From positions 496,001 through 560,000 of the forward strand of contig DATENC010000026.1 of assembly GCA_035275265.1 (NCBI GenBank): DNA of 64,000 bases. Reading direction: 5' to 3'. Below are positions 43,073 through 51,512 of this stretch, piece after piece. The notes beneath the pieces are model-generated. The model had not been told where the DNA came from and ran no database searches. It worked only from the letters and a program-made list of their open reading frames with translations. Source of the stretch: JACQAP01 sp035275265 (GTDB taxonomy: Bacteria > Pseudomonadota > Gammaproteobacteria > Burkholderiales > JACQAP01). How positions within the stretch are numbered: position 1 is the first letter of the stretch; each line of letters starts with the position of its first letter. A program made the position numbers and the translations under genes.

Positions 43073-44161
43073 ATGAAACTGACAATAAAAAGTATCCGTG
43101 CCAGACCAGTGTTGGTGCCGATGAAGCGCCCGCCGATATCGGCGTCGGGCGCGCTGCCGGAAGCAGCGTTGGTACTGGTGGACGTCGAAGCCGGCGAAGG
43201 CATCAGCGGGCATTCGTATCTGGCAGCGTATGGCAAGCCGATGCTGAAGCCTTTGGTCAGCACCATCGAGGCCGTGGCCGATATTATCAAGGGCGATGCG
43301 TTGGTGCCCTACGAGATCGATGCCAAGCTGCGCAAGCGTTTCACACTGTTCGACACGCCGGGGCTGGTCGGCCTCGCGCTCGCCGGAATCGACATGGCGG
43401 TCTGGGACGCATACTCCCAGGGACTCGGTGTACCGCTTGTCTGCGCATTAGGCGGACAGATCAGACCGGTGCGCGCCTACAACAGCTGTGGTTTGTGGAT
43501 CAAGGATCCGGCGCTGCTCGCTGACGAAGCGGCGGATCTGCTTTCGGAAGGCGGCTACAGCGCGGTCAAGCTGCGCATCGGGCGGCCTGAATTCAAGGAC
43601 GATCTGACTGCGGTGCGCAACGTCAAGAAACGCGTCGGAGACGCCATATCGCTCATGACCGACCTCAACCAGAGCCAGACCGTGACCGAAGCCATCAAAC
43701 GCGGACGCGCACTCGACGATGAAGGCCTGTACTGGATAGAGGAACCGGTCCGCCACGACGATTACGCCGGCTGTGCAAAGATTGCGCTGGAGGTGAGGAC
43801 ACCGATCCAGATCGGCGAGAACCTGCTCAATACCTTCGAAATGCAAAAGGCGATCGAAGCAAAGGCGGCAGAGTACTACATGCCCGACGTGCAGCGCATC
43901 GGTGGCGTGACCGGCTGGATGCGTGCCGCTGCGCTTGCGCACGCGCACCATTTGGAGATGTCCAGCCATCTGTTCCCGGAGATCAGCGCGCATCTTCTGG
44001 CGGTGACGCCTACCTGCCACTGGCTGGAATACATGGACTGGGCCAATCCGATCCTGCAGCAGCCGTTCGAGGTGAAAAACGGCAATGTGATCATCCCCGA
44101 CCGGCCCGGAACGGGCTTCGCCTGGAACGAGGCCGCAGTGAAGAAGTACCTGCTGGCGTAG
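43073..44161 (+). CDS. Mandelate racemase/enolase-superfamily enzyme, KxR variant
   Basis: 362 residues, close to Pseudomonas mandelate racemase along its length. Metal ligands Asp197, Glu223 and Glu249, the His299-Asp272 dyad (SSHLFPEIS; PDVQRIGG) and Glu319 (HWLEY) are all conserved. The residue corresponding to the racemase acid/base Lys166 (second lysine of KxK) is Arg168 (VKLRIG), so two-base racemisation as in true mandelate racemase is doubtful; a dehydratase or a different substrate is possible. GGGAG ribosome site. It is followed by a D-2-hydroxyacid dehydrogenase gene, 46 bp away. Confidence 0.92.
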   Translation: MKLTIKSIRARPVLVPMKRPPISASGALPEAALVLVDVEAGEGISGHSYLAAYGKPMLKPLVSTIEAVADIIKGDALVPYEIDAKLRKRFTLFDTPGLVGLALAGIDMAVWDAYSQGLGVPLVCALGGQIRPVRAYNSCGLWIKDPALLADEAADLLSEGGYSAVKLRIGRPEFKDDLTAVRNVKKRVGDAISLMTDLNQSQTVTEAIKRGRALDDEGLYWIEEPVRHDDYAGCAKIALEVRTPIQIGENLLNTFEMQKAIEAKAAEYYMPDVQRIGGVTGWMRAAALAHAHHLEMSSHLFPEISAHLLAVTPTCHWLEYMDWANPILQQPFEVKNGNVIIPDRPGTGFAWNEAAVKKYLLA

Positions 44162-44207
44162 AATGGAACCTATCCGGATGCATTGACGGGCAATCGAGGA
44201 AACAGCA

Positions 44208-45593
44208 ATGACCCTGGCTGCAGCAGAACTCCAGACCGCGATCGACGAATTGCGCGTGATTTTCAAGGACCGTCTCTCGACCAGCACCGGGGTACGCGAT
44301 CACCACAGCAAGGACGAATCCTGGCACCATCCGCACCGGCCGGACGCAGTCGTGTTCCCCAACACGACCGAGGAAGTCGCAGAGATCGTCCGCATATGCG
44401 CCCGGCACATCACTCCGGTAGTCGCGTACGGTACCGGCACCTCGCTCGAAGGCAATGTCATCCCGCACCAGGGCGGCGTGGTCGTGGACCTGATGCACAT
44501 GAACCAGGTACTGCGCGTGAATCCGGAAGACCTCGACGTCACCGTTCAGGCTCGTGTCACCCGAAAGGAATTGAACGCGCACATCCGTGATCAGGGCCTG
44601 TTCTTCCCGATCGATCCTGGCGCTGACGCCTCCCTGGGCGGCATGGCAGCGACCCGGGCATCCGGCACCAACGCAGTTCGCTACGGAACCATGCGTGAGA
44701 ACGTGCTGGCGTTGACGGTGGTGCTCGCTGACGGCCGTATCATCCGCACCTCGCGACGCGCGCGCAAATCCGCCGCCGGTTACGACCTTACCCGCCTGTT
44801 CGTCGGCTCCGAAGGAACGCTCGGCATCATCACCGAAGTGACGCTGCGTCTATACGGCATTCCCGAGGCGATGGCTGCAGCAGTTTGCTCGTTCGAGAGC
44901 ATCGAAGGCGCGATCAATACCGTCATCCAGACCATTCAGCTCGGTATCCCGGTGGCGCGTATCGAGCTGCTCGACGACGTGCAGATGGATTCGGTGAACA
45001 AGTTCTCGAAGCTGGACTATCCGGTCAAGGACACGCTCTTCGTCGAGTTCCACGGCACCGATGCCGGCGTCAAGGAACAGGCGGAGATGGTGCAATCCAT
45101 CGCTGCCGAGAACAGTGGCGGCGAGTTCAAGTGGGCGACCAAAACCGAGGAGCGCAACCATCTGTGGACGGCGCGGCATGACGTTACCTATGCCAACAAG
45201 GCACTGCGCCCGGGGTGCGAAATCTGGGCGACCGATGTGTGCGTGCCGATTTCCCGCCTTGCCGAATGCATTCTGGAGACCAAGAAAGACCTGAAAAAAA
45301 GTTTCCTCACCGCACCACTGGTCGGCCATGTCGGCGACGGCAATTTCCACCTCGGATTTCTGATCAATCGCGACGATCCCAAGGAAATCGCCGAAGCCGA
45401 GCGGCTGAACGACCGGTTAGTGATGCGCGCGCTGGCGATGGACGGCACCTGCACTGGCGAGCACGGCATCGGACTGGGCAAGATGAAGTTCCTCACCGCC
45501 GAACACGGCGAAGCGGTCGCCGTGATGCGCCAGGTCAAGAAGGCGCTCGACCCGCAGAACATCATGAATCCGGGCAAGATTTTCACGTTGTAA
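44208..45593 (+). CDS. FAD-linked D-lactate/glycolate dehydrogenase (GlcD/LDHD type)
   Basis: 461-residue flavoenzyme of the vanillyl-alcohol-oxidase fold. FAD-binding blocks are VVAYGTGTSLEGNVIP, FFPIDPGADASLGGMAAT and LFVGSEGTLGIITEVTLRL. The C-terminal substrate domain has the metal-binding histidines GHVGDGNFHLGF and the Glu-His pair GEHGIGLGKMKFL. It oxidises D-2-hydroxyacids and passes electrons to a quinone or cytochrome. It could act on the racemase-like enzyme's product, or on glycolate from the dehalogenase. The heptad element G begins directly after the TAA. Confidence 0.93.
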   Translation: MTLAAAELQTAIDELRVIFKDRLSTSTGVRDHHSKDESWHHPHRPDAVVFPNTTEEVAEIVRICARHITPVVAYGTGTSLEGNVIPHQGGVVVDLMHMNQVLRVNPEDLDVTVQARVTRKELNAHIRDQGLFFPIDPGADASLGGMAATRASGTNAVRYGTMRENVLALTVVLADGRIIRTSRRARKSAAGYDLTRLFVGSEGTLGIITEVTLRLYGIPEAMAAAVCSFESIEGAINTVIQTIQLGIPVARIELLDDVQMDSVNKFSKLDYPVKDTLFVEFHGTDAGVKEQAEMVQSIAAENSGGEFKWATKTEERNHLWTARHDVTYANKALRPGCEIWATDVCVPISRLAECILETKKDLKKSFLTAPLVGHVGDGNFHLGFLINRDDPKEIAEAERLNDRLVMRALAMDGTCTGEHGIGLGKMKFLTAEHGEAVAVMRQVKKALDPQNIMNPGKIFTL

Positions 45594-45679
45594 GGGACGA
45601 GGAGTGAGGGAAAAGCAATTCTGTCCCTAACCAAGCTTTAAGCTCTCTTCCCTCTTCCCTCGCCCCTCGCCCCTCGTGC
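45594..45679. repeat. Heptad element G: inverted arrays before the ArsC-like gene
   Basis: Short left arm 45594-45610 (GGG, ACGAGGA, GTGAGGG). The right arm 45645-45679 is five exact 7-bp steps: CTCTTCC x2, CTCGCCC x2, CTCGTGC. The GTG start of the ArsC-like gene (45676) is inside the last unit. The element begins immediately after the preceding gene's stop. Confidence 0.88.
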
Positions 45680-46023
45680 CAACGATCTACGGCATAAAAC
45701 ACTGCGACACCATGAAGAAGGCGTGTGCCTGGCTGGATGAACACGGCGTGCACTACGACTTTCATGACTACAAGACGGCAGGAATTGATCTGCCGCGGCT
45801 GAAAGAATGGTCGAAACAGGTCGGATGGGAAACGCTACTGAATACCCGCGGTTCTACCTGGCGAAAGTTGTCGCCGTCGCAGCAGGCGAATCTGAACGAA
45901 GCCAAGGCACTGCGGTTGATGAGCGAGAATCCGAGCTTGATCAAGCGGCCGGTGTTGGAGAACGACAGCGCGTTAATGGTAGGTTTCATAGCAGAGCACT
46001 ACGTCCAGGCATTCAAGAAATAG
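45676..46023 (+). CDS. ArsC/Spx-family protein (YffB-like)
   Basis: A 115-residue thioredoxin-fold protein of the arsenate reductase-like family. N-terminal TIYGIKHCDTMKKACAWL carries the single active Cys10; LNTRGSTWRKL and the C-terminal IKRPVLEND are standard for the YffB/Spx group. It probably works as a glutathione-dependent reductase; the group rarely confers arsenate resistance. The start is GTG at 45676, inside a heptad array; no ATG occurs before the conserved first strand. Followed 10 bp later by the PQQ dehydrogenase gene. Confidence 0.9.
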   Translation: MPTIYGIKHCDTMKKACAWLDEHGVHYDFHDYKTAGIDLPRLKEWSKQVGWETLLNTRGSTWRKLSPSQQANLNEAKALRLMSENPSLIKRPVLENDSALMVGFIAEHYVQAFKK

Positions 46024-46033
46024 GGAATTGATC

Positions 46034-47836
46034 ATGCGCCATCACGTACTAGCGTTTGGATTCCTGGCCCTGGGTTGTTCATTCCACGCCAGCGGCCAGG
46101 TGGGAATCATCGACGACAGCCGGTTACTCAAGGCCCACGCGGATTCGAGCAACTGGCTGAGTCACGGCCGGGATTACAGCAATCAGCGCTTCTCCGCGCT
46201 CAAGCAAATCAACAAGGGCAACGTCAAGCGCCTGGCCCCGGCCTGGACCTTCAAGAGCGGTGTGTCGTCCACCTTCCAAACCACGCCTATCGTGGCGGAT
46301 GGCGTGATGTACCTGTCCCTGCCGTTCAACCACGTCGTCGCACTCGACGCCAAGACCGGCAAGGAACTCTGGCGCTATGAGCACAAGCGGCGTACGGAAA
46401 AGATGTGTTGCGGTCCGGCCAATAGAGGTGTGGCGGTGGCCTACGGTAAGGTCTTCATCGGCACGGTGGATGCCCGTTTGATCGCACTGGACCAGACCAA
46501 CGGCAAAACGGTTTGGGATATTCCGCTGGTACAGGACCTCGACGGTGCAACGGAAAAGACCGATCAGCTTGGTGCCGATGACCCGCTTCGCAACAGTCGT
46601 GTAAGTGGGTCCACCGGCGTGGGCGCGAACATGGCTCCACTGGCCTACAGGGGCAAGGTCATCATCGGTATCACGGGTGTGGGCTACGGCCTGCACCTGG
46701 ATTCGGAACGCGCGGGAGCGCCCTTGGGGGCGGTAGTGGGTATTGCAGGGCAAAGCCAGCGAGCGGGCTTTTACGCGGCATTCGACGCCAATACGGGGAA
46801 GAAGGTCTGGCAGTTCGACTCCACGCCGGCGTTAGGGTGGGAAGGTGAGTTTCGCGAGACGACTGCCGACGGTGCACTGCTGGAACGCGACATCGGAAGA
46901 GAACGCGCCGCGCTCGCGCAGTTTCCAGACGCGGCAAGTCGCGGTGGCGGATCGGCTTGGACTACTCCCGCAATCGACCCGAAAGAAAATCTGATCTATG
47001 TCGGTGTCGGCAACCCGTCTCCGCAGATGGATGATTTGACGCGACCGGGTGACAACCTCTACACGGTGTCTCTCGTGGCACTGGACGCCGACTCCGGCGC
47101 AGTCAAGTGGTACTACCAGGAAGTCCCGCATGACATGTGGGGCTACGACGTGGCAAGTCCCCCGGTGCTGTTCGACGTGACCAAGGGCTATGACACGATT
47201 CCGGCTGTAGGGCAGGCGGGTAAAACGGGTTGGTTCTATGTGATGGATCGCCGCAACGGCCGGTTGGTCTTCAAGTCCGACGCCTTCGTGCCGCAGCAGA
47301 ATATGTTCAAGCGACCTACCTCGGAGGGCATCGAGATCGCGCCGGGTGGCGCCGGAGGTGCGAGTTGGTCGCCGGTTTCATTCGATACGCGCACCGGGAT
47401 CGCTTTTGTCGCCGGGATTCACTGGCCGATGCTTTACACGGTGAAGGAAATCCCCGCAACCGCGGACAAGACAGCGGTGCGCTACACGTCTTTGGAGCCT
47501 GGCGCTGGCCCGCGCTGGGGTGTCCTGAGCGCCATCGACACGCGACGCTCCGGCAAGATCAAGTGGCAGGTGAAAACAACTGAACCGCTGGTTGGCGGCG
47601 TGCTTGCCACGGCGGGTGATCTGCTTTTCGTGGGTGAGGGCAACGGCAACTTCAACGCCTTCAACTCCGAAACCGGCGAGTTGCTTTGGCAGATCCACGG
47701 TAGTGCGGGTGTGAACGCACCGCCCGTCACTTACCAGGTAGACGGCAAGCAGTACGTCGCGGTCGCCGCAGGTGGCAATTCACTGTTCGGTTTCAAGCAG
47801 GGAGACGCAGTGATGGTTTTCGCGTTGCCAGAGTAG
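46034..47836 (+). CDS. PQQ-dependent alcohol dehydrogenase (quinoprotein)
   Basis: A 600-residue periplasmic quinoprotein. A signal peptide ends near residue 21 (FHASG). The beta-propeller W-motifs include TGKELWRYEH, TGKKVWQFD, SGAVKWYYQ and TGELLWQIHG. The vicinal disulfide that stacks over PQQ is in KMCCGPANRG, and the catalytic Asp region is RPGDNLYT. Length and motifs match methanol/ethanol-type enzymes rather than membrane glucose dehydrogenase; no C-terminal cytochrome domain is fused. The ATG at 46034 follows an AGGGA ribosome site. Ends convergent to the small beta-protein gene. Confidence 0.93.
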   Translation: MRHHVLAFGFLALGCSFHASGQVGIIDDSRLLKAHADSSNWLSHGRDYSNQRFSALKQINKGNVKRLAPAWTFKSGVSSTFQTTPIVADGVMYLSLPFNHVVALDAKTGKELWRYEHKRRTEKMCCGPANRGVAVAYGKVFIGTVDARLIALDQTNGKTVWDIPLVQDLDGATEKTDQLGADDPLRNSRVSGSTGVGANMAPLAYRGKVIIGITGVGYGLHLDSERAGAPLGAVVGIAGQSQRAGFYAAFDANTGKKVWQFDSTPALGWEGEFRETTADGALLERDIGRERAALAQFPDAASRGGGSAWTTPAIDPKENLIYVGVGNPSPQMDDLTRPGDNLYTVSLVALDADSGAVKWYYQEVPHDMWGYDVASPPVLFDVTKGYDTIPAVGQAGKTGWFYVMDRRNGRLVFKSDAFVPQQNMFKRPTSEGIEIAPGGAGGASWSPVSFDTRTGIAFVAGIHWPMLYTVKEIPATADKTAVRYTSLEPGAGPRWGVLSAIDTRRSGKIKWQVKTTEPLVGGVLATAGDLLFVGEGNGNFNAFNSETGELLWQIHGSAGVNAPPVTYQVDGKQYVAVAAGGNSLFGFKQGDAVMVFALPE

Positions 47837-47923
47837 GTCATCTGGAGCGTGCCTAAGGGAGAGTATGCGCTTCGTAACTGCAGCCTTGCGCTGTGACCGT
47901 ACATTCTCGCGTTGGCAGATCCG

Positions 47924-48190
47924 TCAAGCCTCACCGGCCACGCTGATGCGGTCCGCGAGCAACGAGTAGCCGACGATAAACCCGCTGCAGGTCACGCGCT
48001 TGCCAACATAGCGGTTCAGCGCGGTGTCGCCGAAAGTCGGCCCATCCTTGCGCCGGAGCACGAACCGGCCTTGGAGAGTGTTGAACCAGATTGCTTCGCG
48101 CGCGCTCTTGCTGCCGGTACCGAACGGTCCGCGTTCCACAGTTCCGACAATGCCTTCCACCCTGCGTGGCTCAACGTCGTCGGTGCTCAT
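47924..48190 (-). CDS. Small beta-rich (OB-like) protein, partner of the caspase-like gene
   Basis: An 88-residue protein starting 1 bp after the caspase-like gene's stop (TGA C ATG), so almost certainly translated by re-initiation. Sequence VEGIVGTVERGPFGTG, AIWFNTLQGRFVLRRK, NRYVGKRVTCSGFIVGYSLLADRI suggests a compact five-strand barrel such as an OB fold. No signal peptide. I do not recognise a named family. Its fixed position behind the peptidase suggests an inhibitor, adaptor or immunity role (inference). Confidence 0.65.
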   Translation of the reverse strand: MSTDDVEPRRVEGIVGTVERGPFGTGSKSAREAIWFNTLQGRFVLRRKDGPTFGDTALNRYVGKRVTCSGFIVGYSLLADRISVAGEA

Positions 48191-48191
48191 G

Positions 48192-49733
48192 TCAACGCTG
48201 CGTATATATGCGGTAGCCTACGATACGTCCACTCACTTCCTTGGCCACCGCCGCTACGCCGAAATTCAAGGTGTCGCTGCGGTGCCCTCGCGGGGTACTC
48301 AACGCAACGTAGTAACGCGTCGCGGCGGAAGCCGCCTTGGTATCGCGCACTCTGTTCGCCGCTGGTCTGTTGACCCTGTATGCCACAAATTCTCTCTTGC
48401 CGCCGATACCCGCACGCTTGGCAATGCGGGTGAGTGCCGTGCGCACCCTGACCGATTTCCGCACACCTTTTTCCCTGCGCGCGGCTGTCGGTTTGGTTTG
48501 CTCCAGGTATCTGCCCTGGACCCGCAACTTCAGCCTGCGCTCCCGGCGCTGGAGGCGTCGAATGTCCTCGCGGTCCGCGCTCTTCGGCGTATCGGTTGCG
48601 GTCACCACCCGCGCCGGATGCACCGACGGATCGCCTAGAAGATTGAACTGGGCAAGCGTCTTGAGGTCGACCGGATCAAGTTCGGCCACTTCTTCGATGA
48701 AGCGCTGCCGCGCCATCAGCGCCGCACGGCCCAGCGACGCACCTTCCAGCATCGCCGCCAGAAAGTACTGGGTGATCAGGTCAGCGGCGCCGTTGCTGTC
48801 CGCGGGCCCGTAAGCGATCGTGCTGCTGCCGAAGTAGCCATATGAACCCTGTTCCAGATAGCGCTGGCAGATCGGTATGGGCAGCGACAGCGTGACCGAG
48901 TCGTACAGTTCCGCGCCATAGCAGCATTCGATCGACGCCACGGTGCCTGGCTTTATCTTCTTCTTGATGGAATCGCTGGTCATCGCCACCGGTTGGCTTT
49001 TCCTGCTCGCGGTCTCCCCCACAAATTCTGGGTCCGAGGAACCGCCGTGGCAGTTGATGAAATGCGAAAGCGCAGCGAGCTTCTTCGCCGCAAGCGGCGG
49101 CTTCGTCGGCGGCGCCAGCAACATCGCGTCGGAGTTACCGAAGATGTTGAACAGGCTCATGGCGGTCGATTCGCGCCACGACTGGGTAGACATGGCGAAA
49201 TAGCGGGCGTAGTCCTCGACGTCACGGGTTCGATACTGGCTTGCAATCCTGAGCAACTTGAGCAGGTAGGAGGGCTCGCGTGCACCTCTCAGGTCTGGCA
49301 GACGTCCCACCACGCGTGTCGGCCCCTTGAACTTCGTCGTATCTTGGGAGTAGCCCCCCTCGCAGGCGTACGGCAGATCACCATACCCAAAGCGGTCCTC
49401 GTCGTCGTCCTTCTGAAACATCAGGTTCTTGAGGTCCTGGTGCGGGACCACATCCGGCGCCCCCAGGATCATCAGGTATTCGGGATCAGTAGCCTTAAAA
49501 ACGGCGTCAACTGCCCGTTTGTTCTGCCGCGGGTCAATGGCGACCGTCACCGCCTTGGCCTTCATTCTCTTCATGGCCAGTGCATTGTCGAGATAGACGA
49601 GACGGCACCGGATCCCCCGTCCCTTGTCCGCGGCGATCAACTCGGCAACGGCGGCCTCGATTTTCGCCAGTCCTGCCTTGCCGTACTTCGCCGTCAGCGC
49701 GCCTCGGTTGCTTACGATGATCTTGTCATCCAT
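48192..49733 (-). CDS. Cytoplasmic gingipain/caspase-like (C25-type, clan CD) peptidase
   Basis: 513 residues. The layout fits clan CD cysteine peptidases: a Rossmann-like segment ending TDPEYLMILGAPDVVP (about 82-97), a catalytic His229 after a hydrophobic strand (SHFINCHGG), a catalytic Cys (Cys270 or 271) in TVASIECCYGAELYD, then GYFGSSTIAYGP and LLGDPSVHP, which are seen in peptidase C25. The C-terminal about 130 residues are very basic (many Arg/Lys) and unlike a protease domain; they could bind nucleic acid or another partner. There is no signal peptide, unlike secreted gingipains. The ATG at 49733 has a GGGAG site. It is co-directional with ThuA, MerR/TPR, ku and ligD. Confidence 0.8.
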   Translation of the reverse strand: MDDKIIVSNRGALTAKYGKAGLAKIEAAVAELIAADKGRGIRCRLVYLDNALAMKRMKAKAVTVAIDPRQNKRAVDAVFKATDPEYLMILGAPDVVPHQDLKNLMFQKDDDEDRFGYGDLPYACEGGYSQDTTKFKGPTRVVGRLPDLRGAREPSYLLKLLRIASQYRTRDVEDYARYFAMSTQSWRESTAMSLFNIFGNSDAMLLAPPTKPPLAAKKLAALSHFINCHGGSSDPEFVGETASRKSQPVAMTSDSIKKKIKPGTVASIECCYGAELYDSVTLSLPIPICQRYLEQGSYGYFGSSTIAYGPADSNGAADLITQYFLAAMLEGASLGRAALMARQRFIEEVAELDPVDLKTLAQFNLLGDPSVHPARVVTATDTPKSADREDIRRLQRRERRLKLRVQGRYLEQTKPTAARREKGVRKSVRVRTALTRIAKRAGIGGKREFVAYRVNRPAANRVRDTKAASAATRYYVALSTPRGHRSDTLNFGVAAVAKEVSGRIVGYRIYTQR

Positions 49734-49844
49734 CGCGATCTCCCGTCTTCTGGACAATCACGCGCAAGCGGATTCACTACTTGCAGGCGATATTCCAAAG
49801 AATCCCGCCCATGGGTCCCTTCGCCACCAGTATGCATGAGCGCA

Positions 49845-50621
49845 CTATCTCGCTGGCAAGACGCCGGCAGCCCAGGTGACACCGCCAAGCAGATGTTCAA
49901 GGAACAAGGGTTCCTTGTAGGACTCGGGCGTATGTCCGATCGCCGTGTACCAAGCCCGGCCGCCATCGTAGGTCTGATACCAGGAAATCGGATGGTCTGC
50001 GCCCATCCGTCCACCCTTGTACGTTTTTTCATCGATCCGGATCAAGACCGTGATATCGGGGTCGAGATCGTGTTGGAAGTCATACCATTCGTCGGTTCGC
50101 GGCCATTCGATGGGCAGCTGCCTGGTCGAACGGTGAGACGGATCAATTACCTTCAACCTGGCGGACTGAATGACCGGATGCCTTCGGAAATAGTTTCCGA
50201 CAAGGTCACCGTACCAGGGCCAGTCGTATTCGGTGTCGGTTGCCGAATGAATACCGACGAATCCGCCGCCGCGCTGTATAAACTTCTCGAATGCCGCCTG
50301 TTCGCCGGGGTTGAGTACATCCCCCGATGTGCTGAGAAAAACCACGACCTTGTAGCGCGCCAGACTTTCATCGTTGAACACCGCGGCGTCTTCGCTGGCG
50401 TCAACGCCAAAATCGTTTTGCTCGCCCAGCGCACGAATGGCCGCGATGCCGGAGGGAATCGAATCGTGCCGATAACCGGCGGTCTTTGAGAAAACCAGGA
50501 CGGCAAATGCCGGCTCAGTACTTTCTGCGCGCGCAACCCCCCAAGTGAAAGTCGAAAGCACGAGAGCGAGTCCAAGTCCCGCCGACTCGCCAAGGCTTAT
50601 TCCCCATGTTTTGGCTTTCAA
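49845..50621 (-). CDS. ThuA-domain protein, exported
   Basis: 258 residues with a TTG start at 50621, chosen because it begins LKAKTWGISLG.. as a signal peptide (cleavage after VARA) and has a GGAAGG ribosome site supplied by the heptad array. The ThuA (class I glutamine amidotransferase-like) fold: AVLVFSKTAGYRHDSI, VVFLSTSGDVLNPGEQAAFE, GGGFVGIHSATDTEYDWPWY and WYTAIGHTPE. ThuA proteins occur in trehalose utilisation and in secreted sugar-active proteins; the present function is unknown. Confidence 0.88.
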   Translation of the reverse strand: MKAKTWGISLGESAGLGLALVLSTFTWGVARAESTEPAFAVLVFSKTAGYRHDSIPSGIAAIRALGEQNDFGVDASEDAAVFNDESLARYKVVVFLSTSGDVLNPGEQAAFEKFIQRGGGFVGIHSATDTEYDWPWYGDLVGNYFRRHPVIQSARLKVIDPSHRSTRQLPIEWPRTDEWYDFQHDLDPDITVLIRIDEKTYKGGRMGADHPISWYQTYDGGRAWYTAIGHTPESYKEPLFLEHLLGGVTWAAGVLPAR

Positions 50622-50625
50622 TGTT

Positions 50626-50678
50626 CCTTCCCCTCCCTCTCCCCTCTTCCCTCGCCCCTCTTCCCTTCCCGTCACTCC
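50626..50678 (-). repeat. Heptad array H between MerR/TPR and ThuA genes
   Basis: On the plus strand CTCTCCC, CTCTTCC, CTCGCCC, CTCTTCC run in exact 7-bp phase (50637-50664), flanked by CCTTCCC and CCCGTCAC. The stop codon of the MerR/TPR gene (50672-50674) is inside the array. The minus-strand purine side forms the ribosome site of the ThuA gene. Confidence 0.82.
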
Positions 50679-51493
50679 GATTTCCCACCGATCAGTCTGC
50701 GATACTGGGACATGTGCCGGATTGCTTGTTTTCCCCTGCCGACCTCTACGCATAACAACGCCAGGTTGTAGTGGCAATCGGCGAAGCGTGGATCGCGGCG
50801 CAGCGCCGTCTCATACGCCTTGATCGCTTCTGGCTTTCGCCCCATGTCGTCGAGAAGCACGCCAAGGTTGAAAAGCAGCACAGGATCCTCGCCACACACT
50901 TCCAACGCTTTGCGATAGACATGCTCGGCTTTCGCAAGGCGCCTGGTCTCGTGCAGTAACCGTCCCAGATTGATACGGGCGTCGAGATGTGCAGGCTCCG
51001 CCGTAACAGCTTGCTCGTACGCTTGTAACGCCGCGTCGACGTTTTCTTGCTCCAGCGCGACTCCGCTTTCGAACCAGTCCCGCACCGCTGTCGGCAGCTC
51101 CGCACGTGGGCGTTCGATCACGCTCAGGGAACCGTTGTCGGGGTCGCCGTCAAACGCTAGCAGGTACTGCCCTGAGTCTGCTTGCCAGCGGCTGCCGCCC
51201 TCGTTGACCACGACCCGGTCGCCCACCGCGCTGATGCTTAGTCCGGACAATGGCATGGCATCGGGAAGATGGCGGCGAAGCTCTTTGACCGACTTCGTGA
51301 TCCGGCGCTGCGGCACCTTGGCGGCGGCCAGGGCCTGAGCAGTACGCAGCACAATCAGGTCCTGGAAGGAAAACAGCCAGGCCTTGCGTGGCCCGCGCCG
51401 GGGCGAAACGAACCCGGCGGCGACAAGGCCCCGAATCGTGCTGCGCGGCAGACGTAGCAGCTTCTCGACGTCGCGCACGCCGTACTGATGCAT
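50672..51493 (-). CDS. MerR-type HTH protein with C-terminal TPRs
   Basis: 273 residues. N-terminal residues 1-75 look like a MerR-type winged helix (YGVRDVEKLLRLPRSTIRGLVAAGFVSPRRGPRKAWLFSFQDLIVLRTAQAL). Residues about 150-265 are TPRs (DARINLGRLLHETRRLAKAEHVYRKAL; LLFNLGVLLDDMGRKPEAIKAYETAL). The ATG at 51493 begins 19 bp after the ku stop. It is a candidate regulator or scaffold for the NHEJ genes, as a DNA-binding domain fused to a protein-interaction domain in that position would suit either. Not a characterised family that I can name. Confidence 0.85.
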   Translation of the reverse strand: MHQYGVRDVEKLLRLPRSTIRGLVAAGFVSPRRGPRKAWLFSFQDLIVLRTAQALAAAKVPQRRITKSVKELRRHLPDAMPLSGLSISAVGDRVVVNEGGSRWQADSGQYLLAFDGDPDNGSLSVIERPRAELPTAVRDWFESGVALEQENVDAALQAYEQAVTAEPAHLDARINLGRLLHETRRLAKAEHVYRKALEVCGEDPVLLFNLGVLLDDMGRKPEAIKAYETALRRDPRFADCHYNLALLCVEVGRGKQAIRHMSQYRRLIGGKSE

Positions 51494-51512
51494 GGCCCTG
51501 CCTGGGTTGACG

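Noticed and set aside
48993..50489. 498-codon open frame on the plus strand
   Set aside because: Antisense to the caspase-like and ThuA genes, whose motifs are clear on the other strand.
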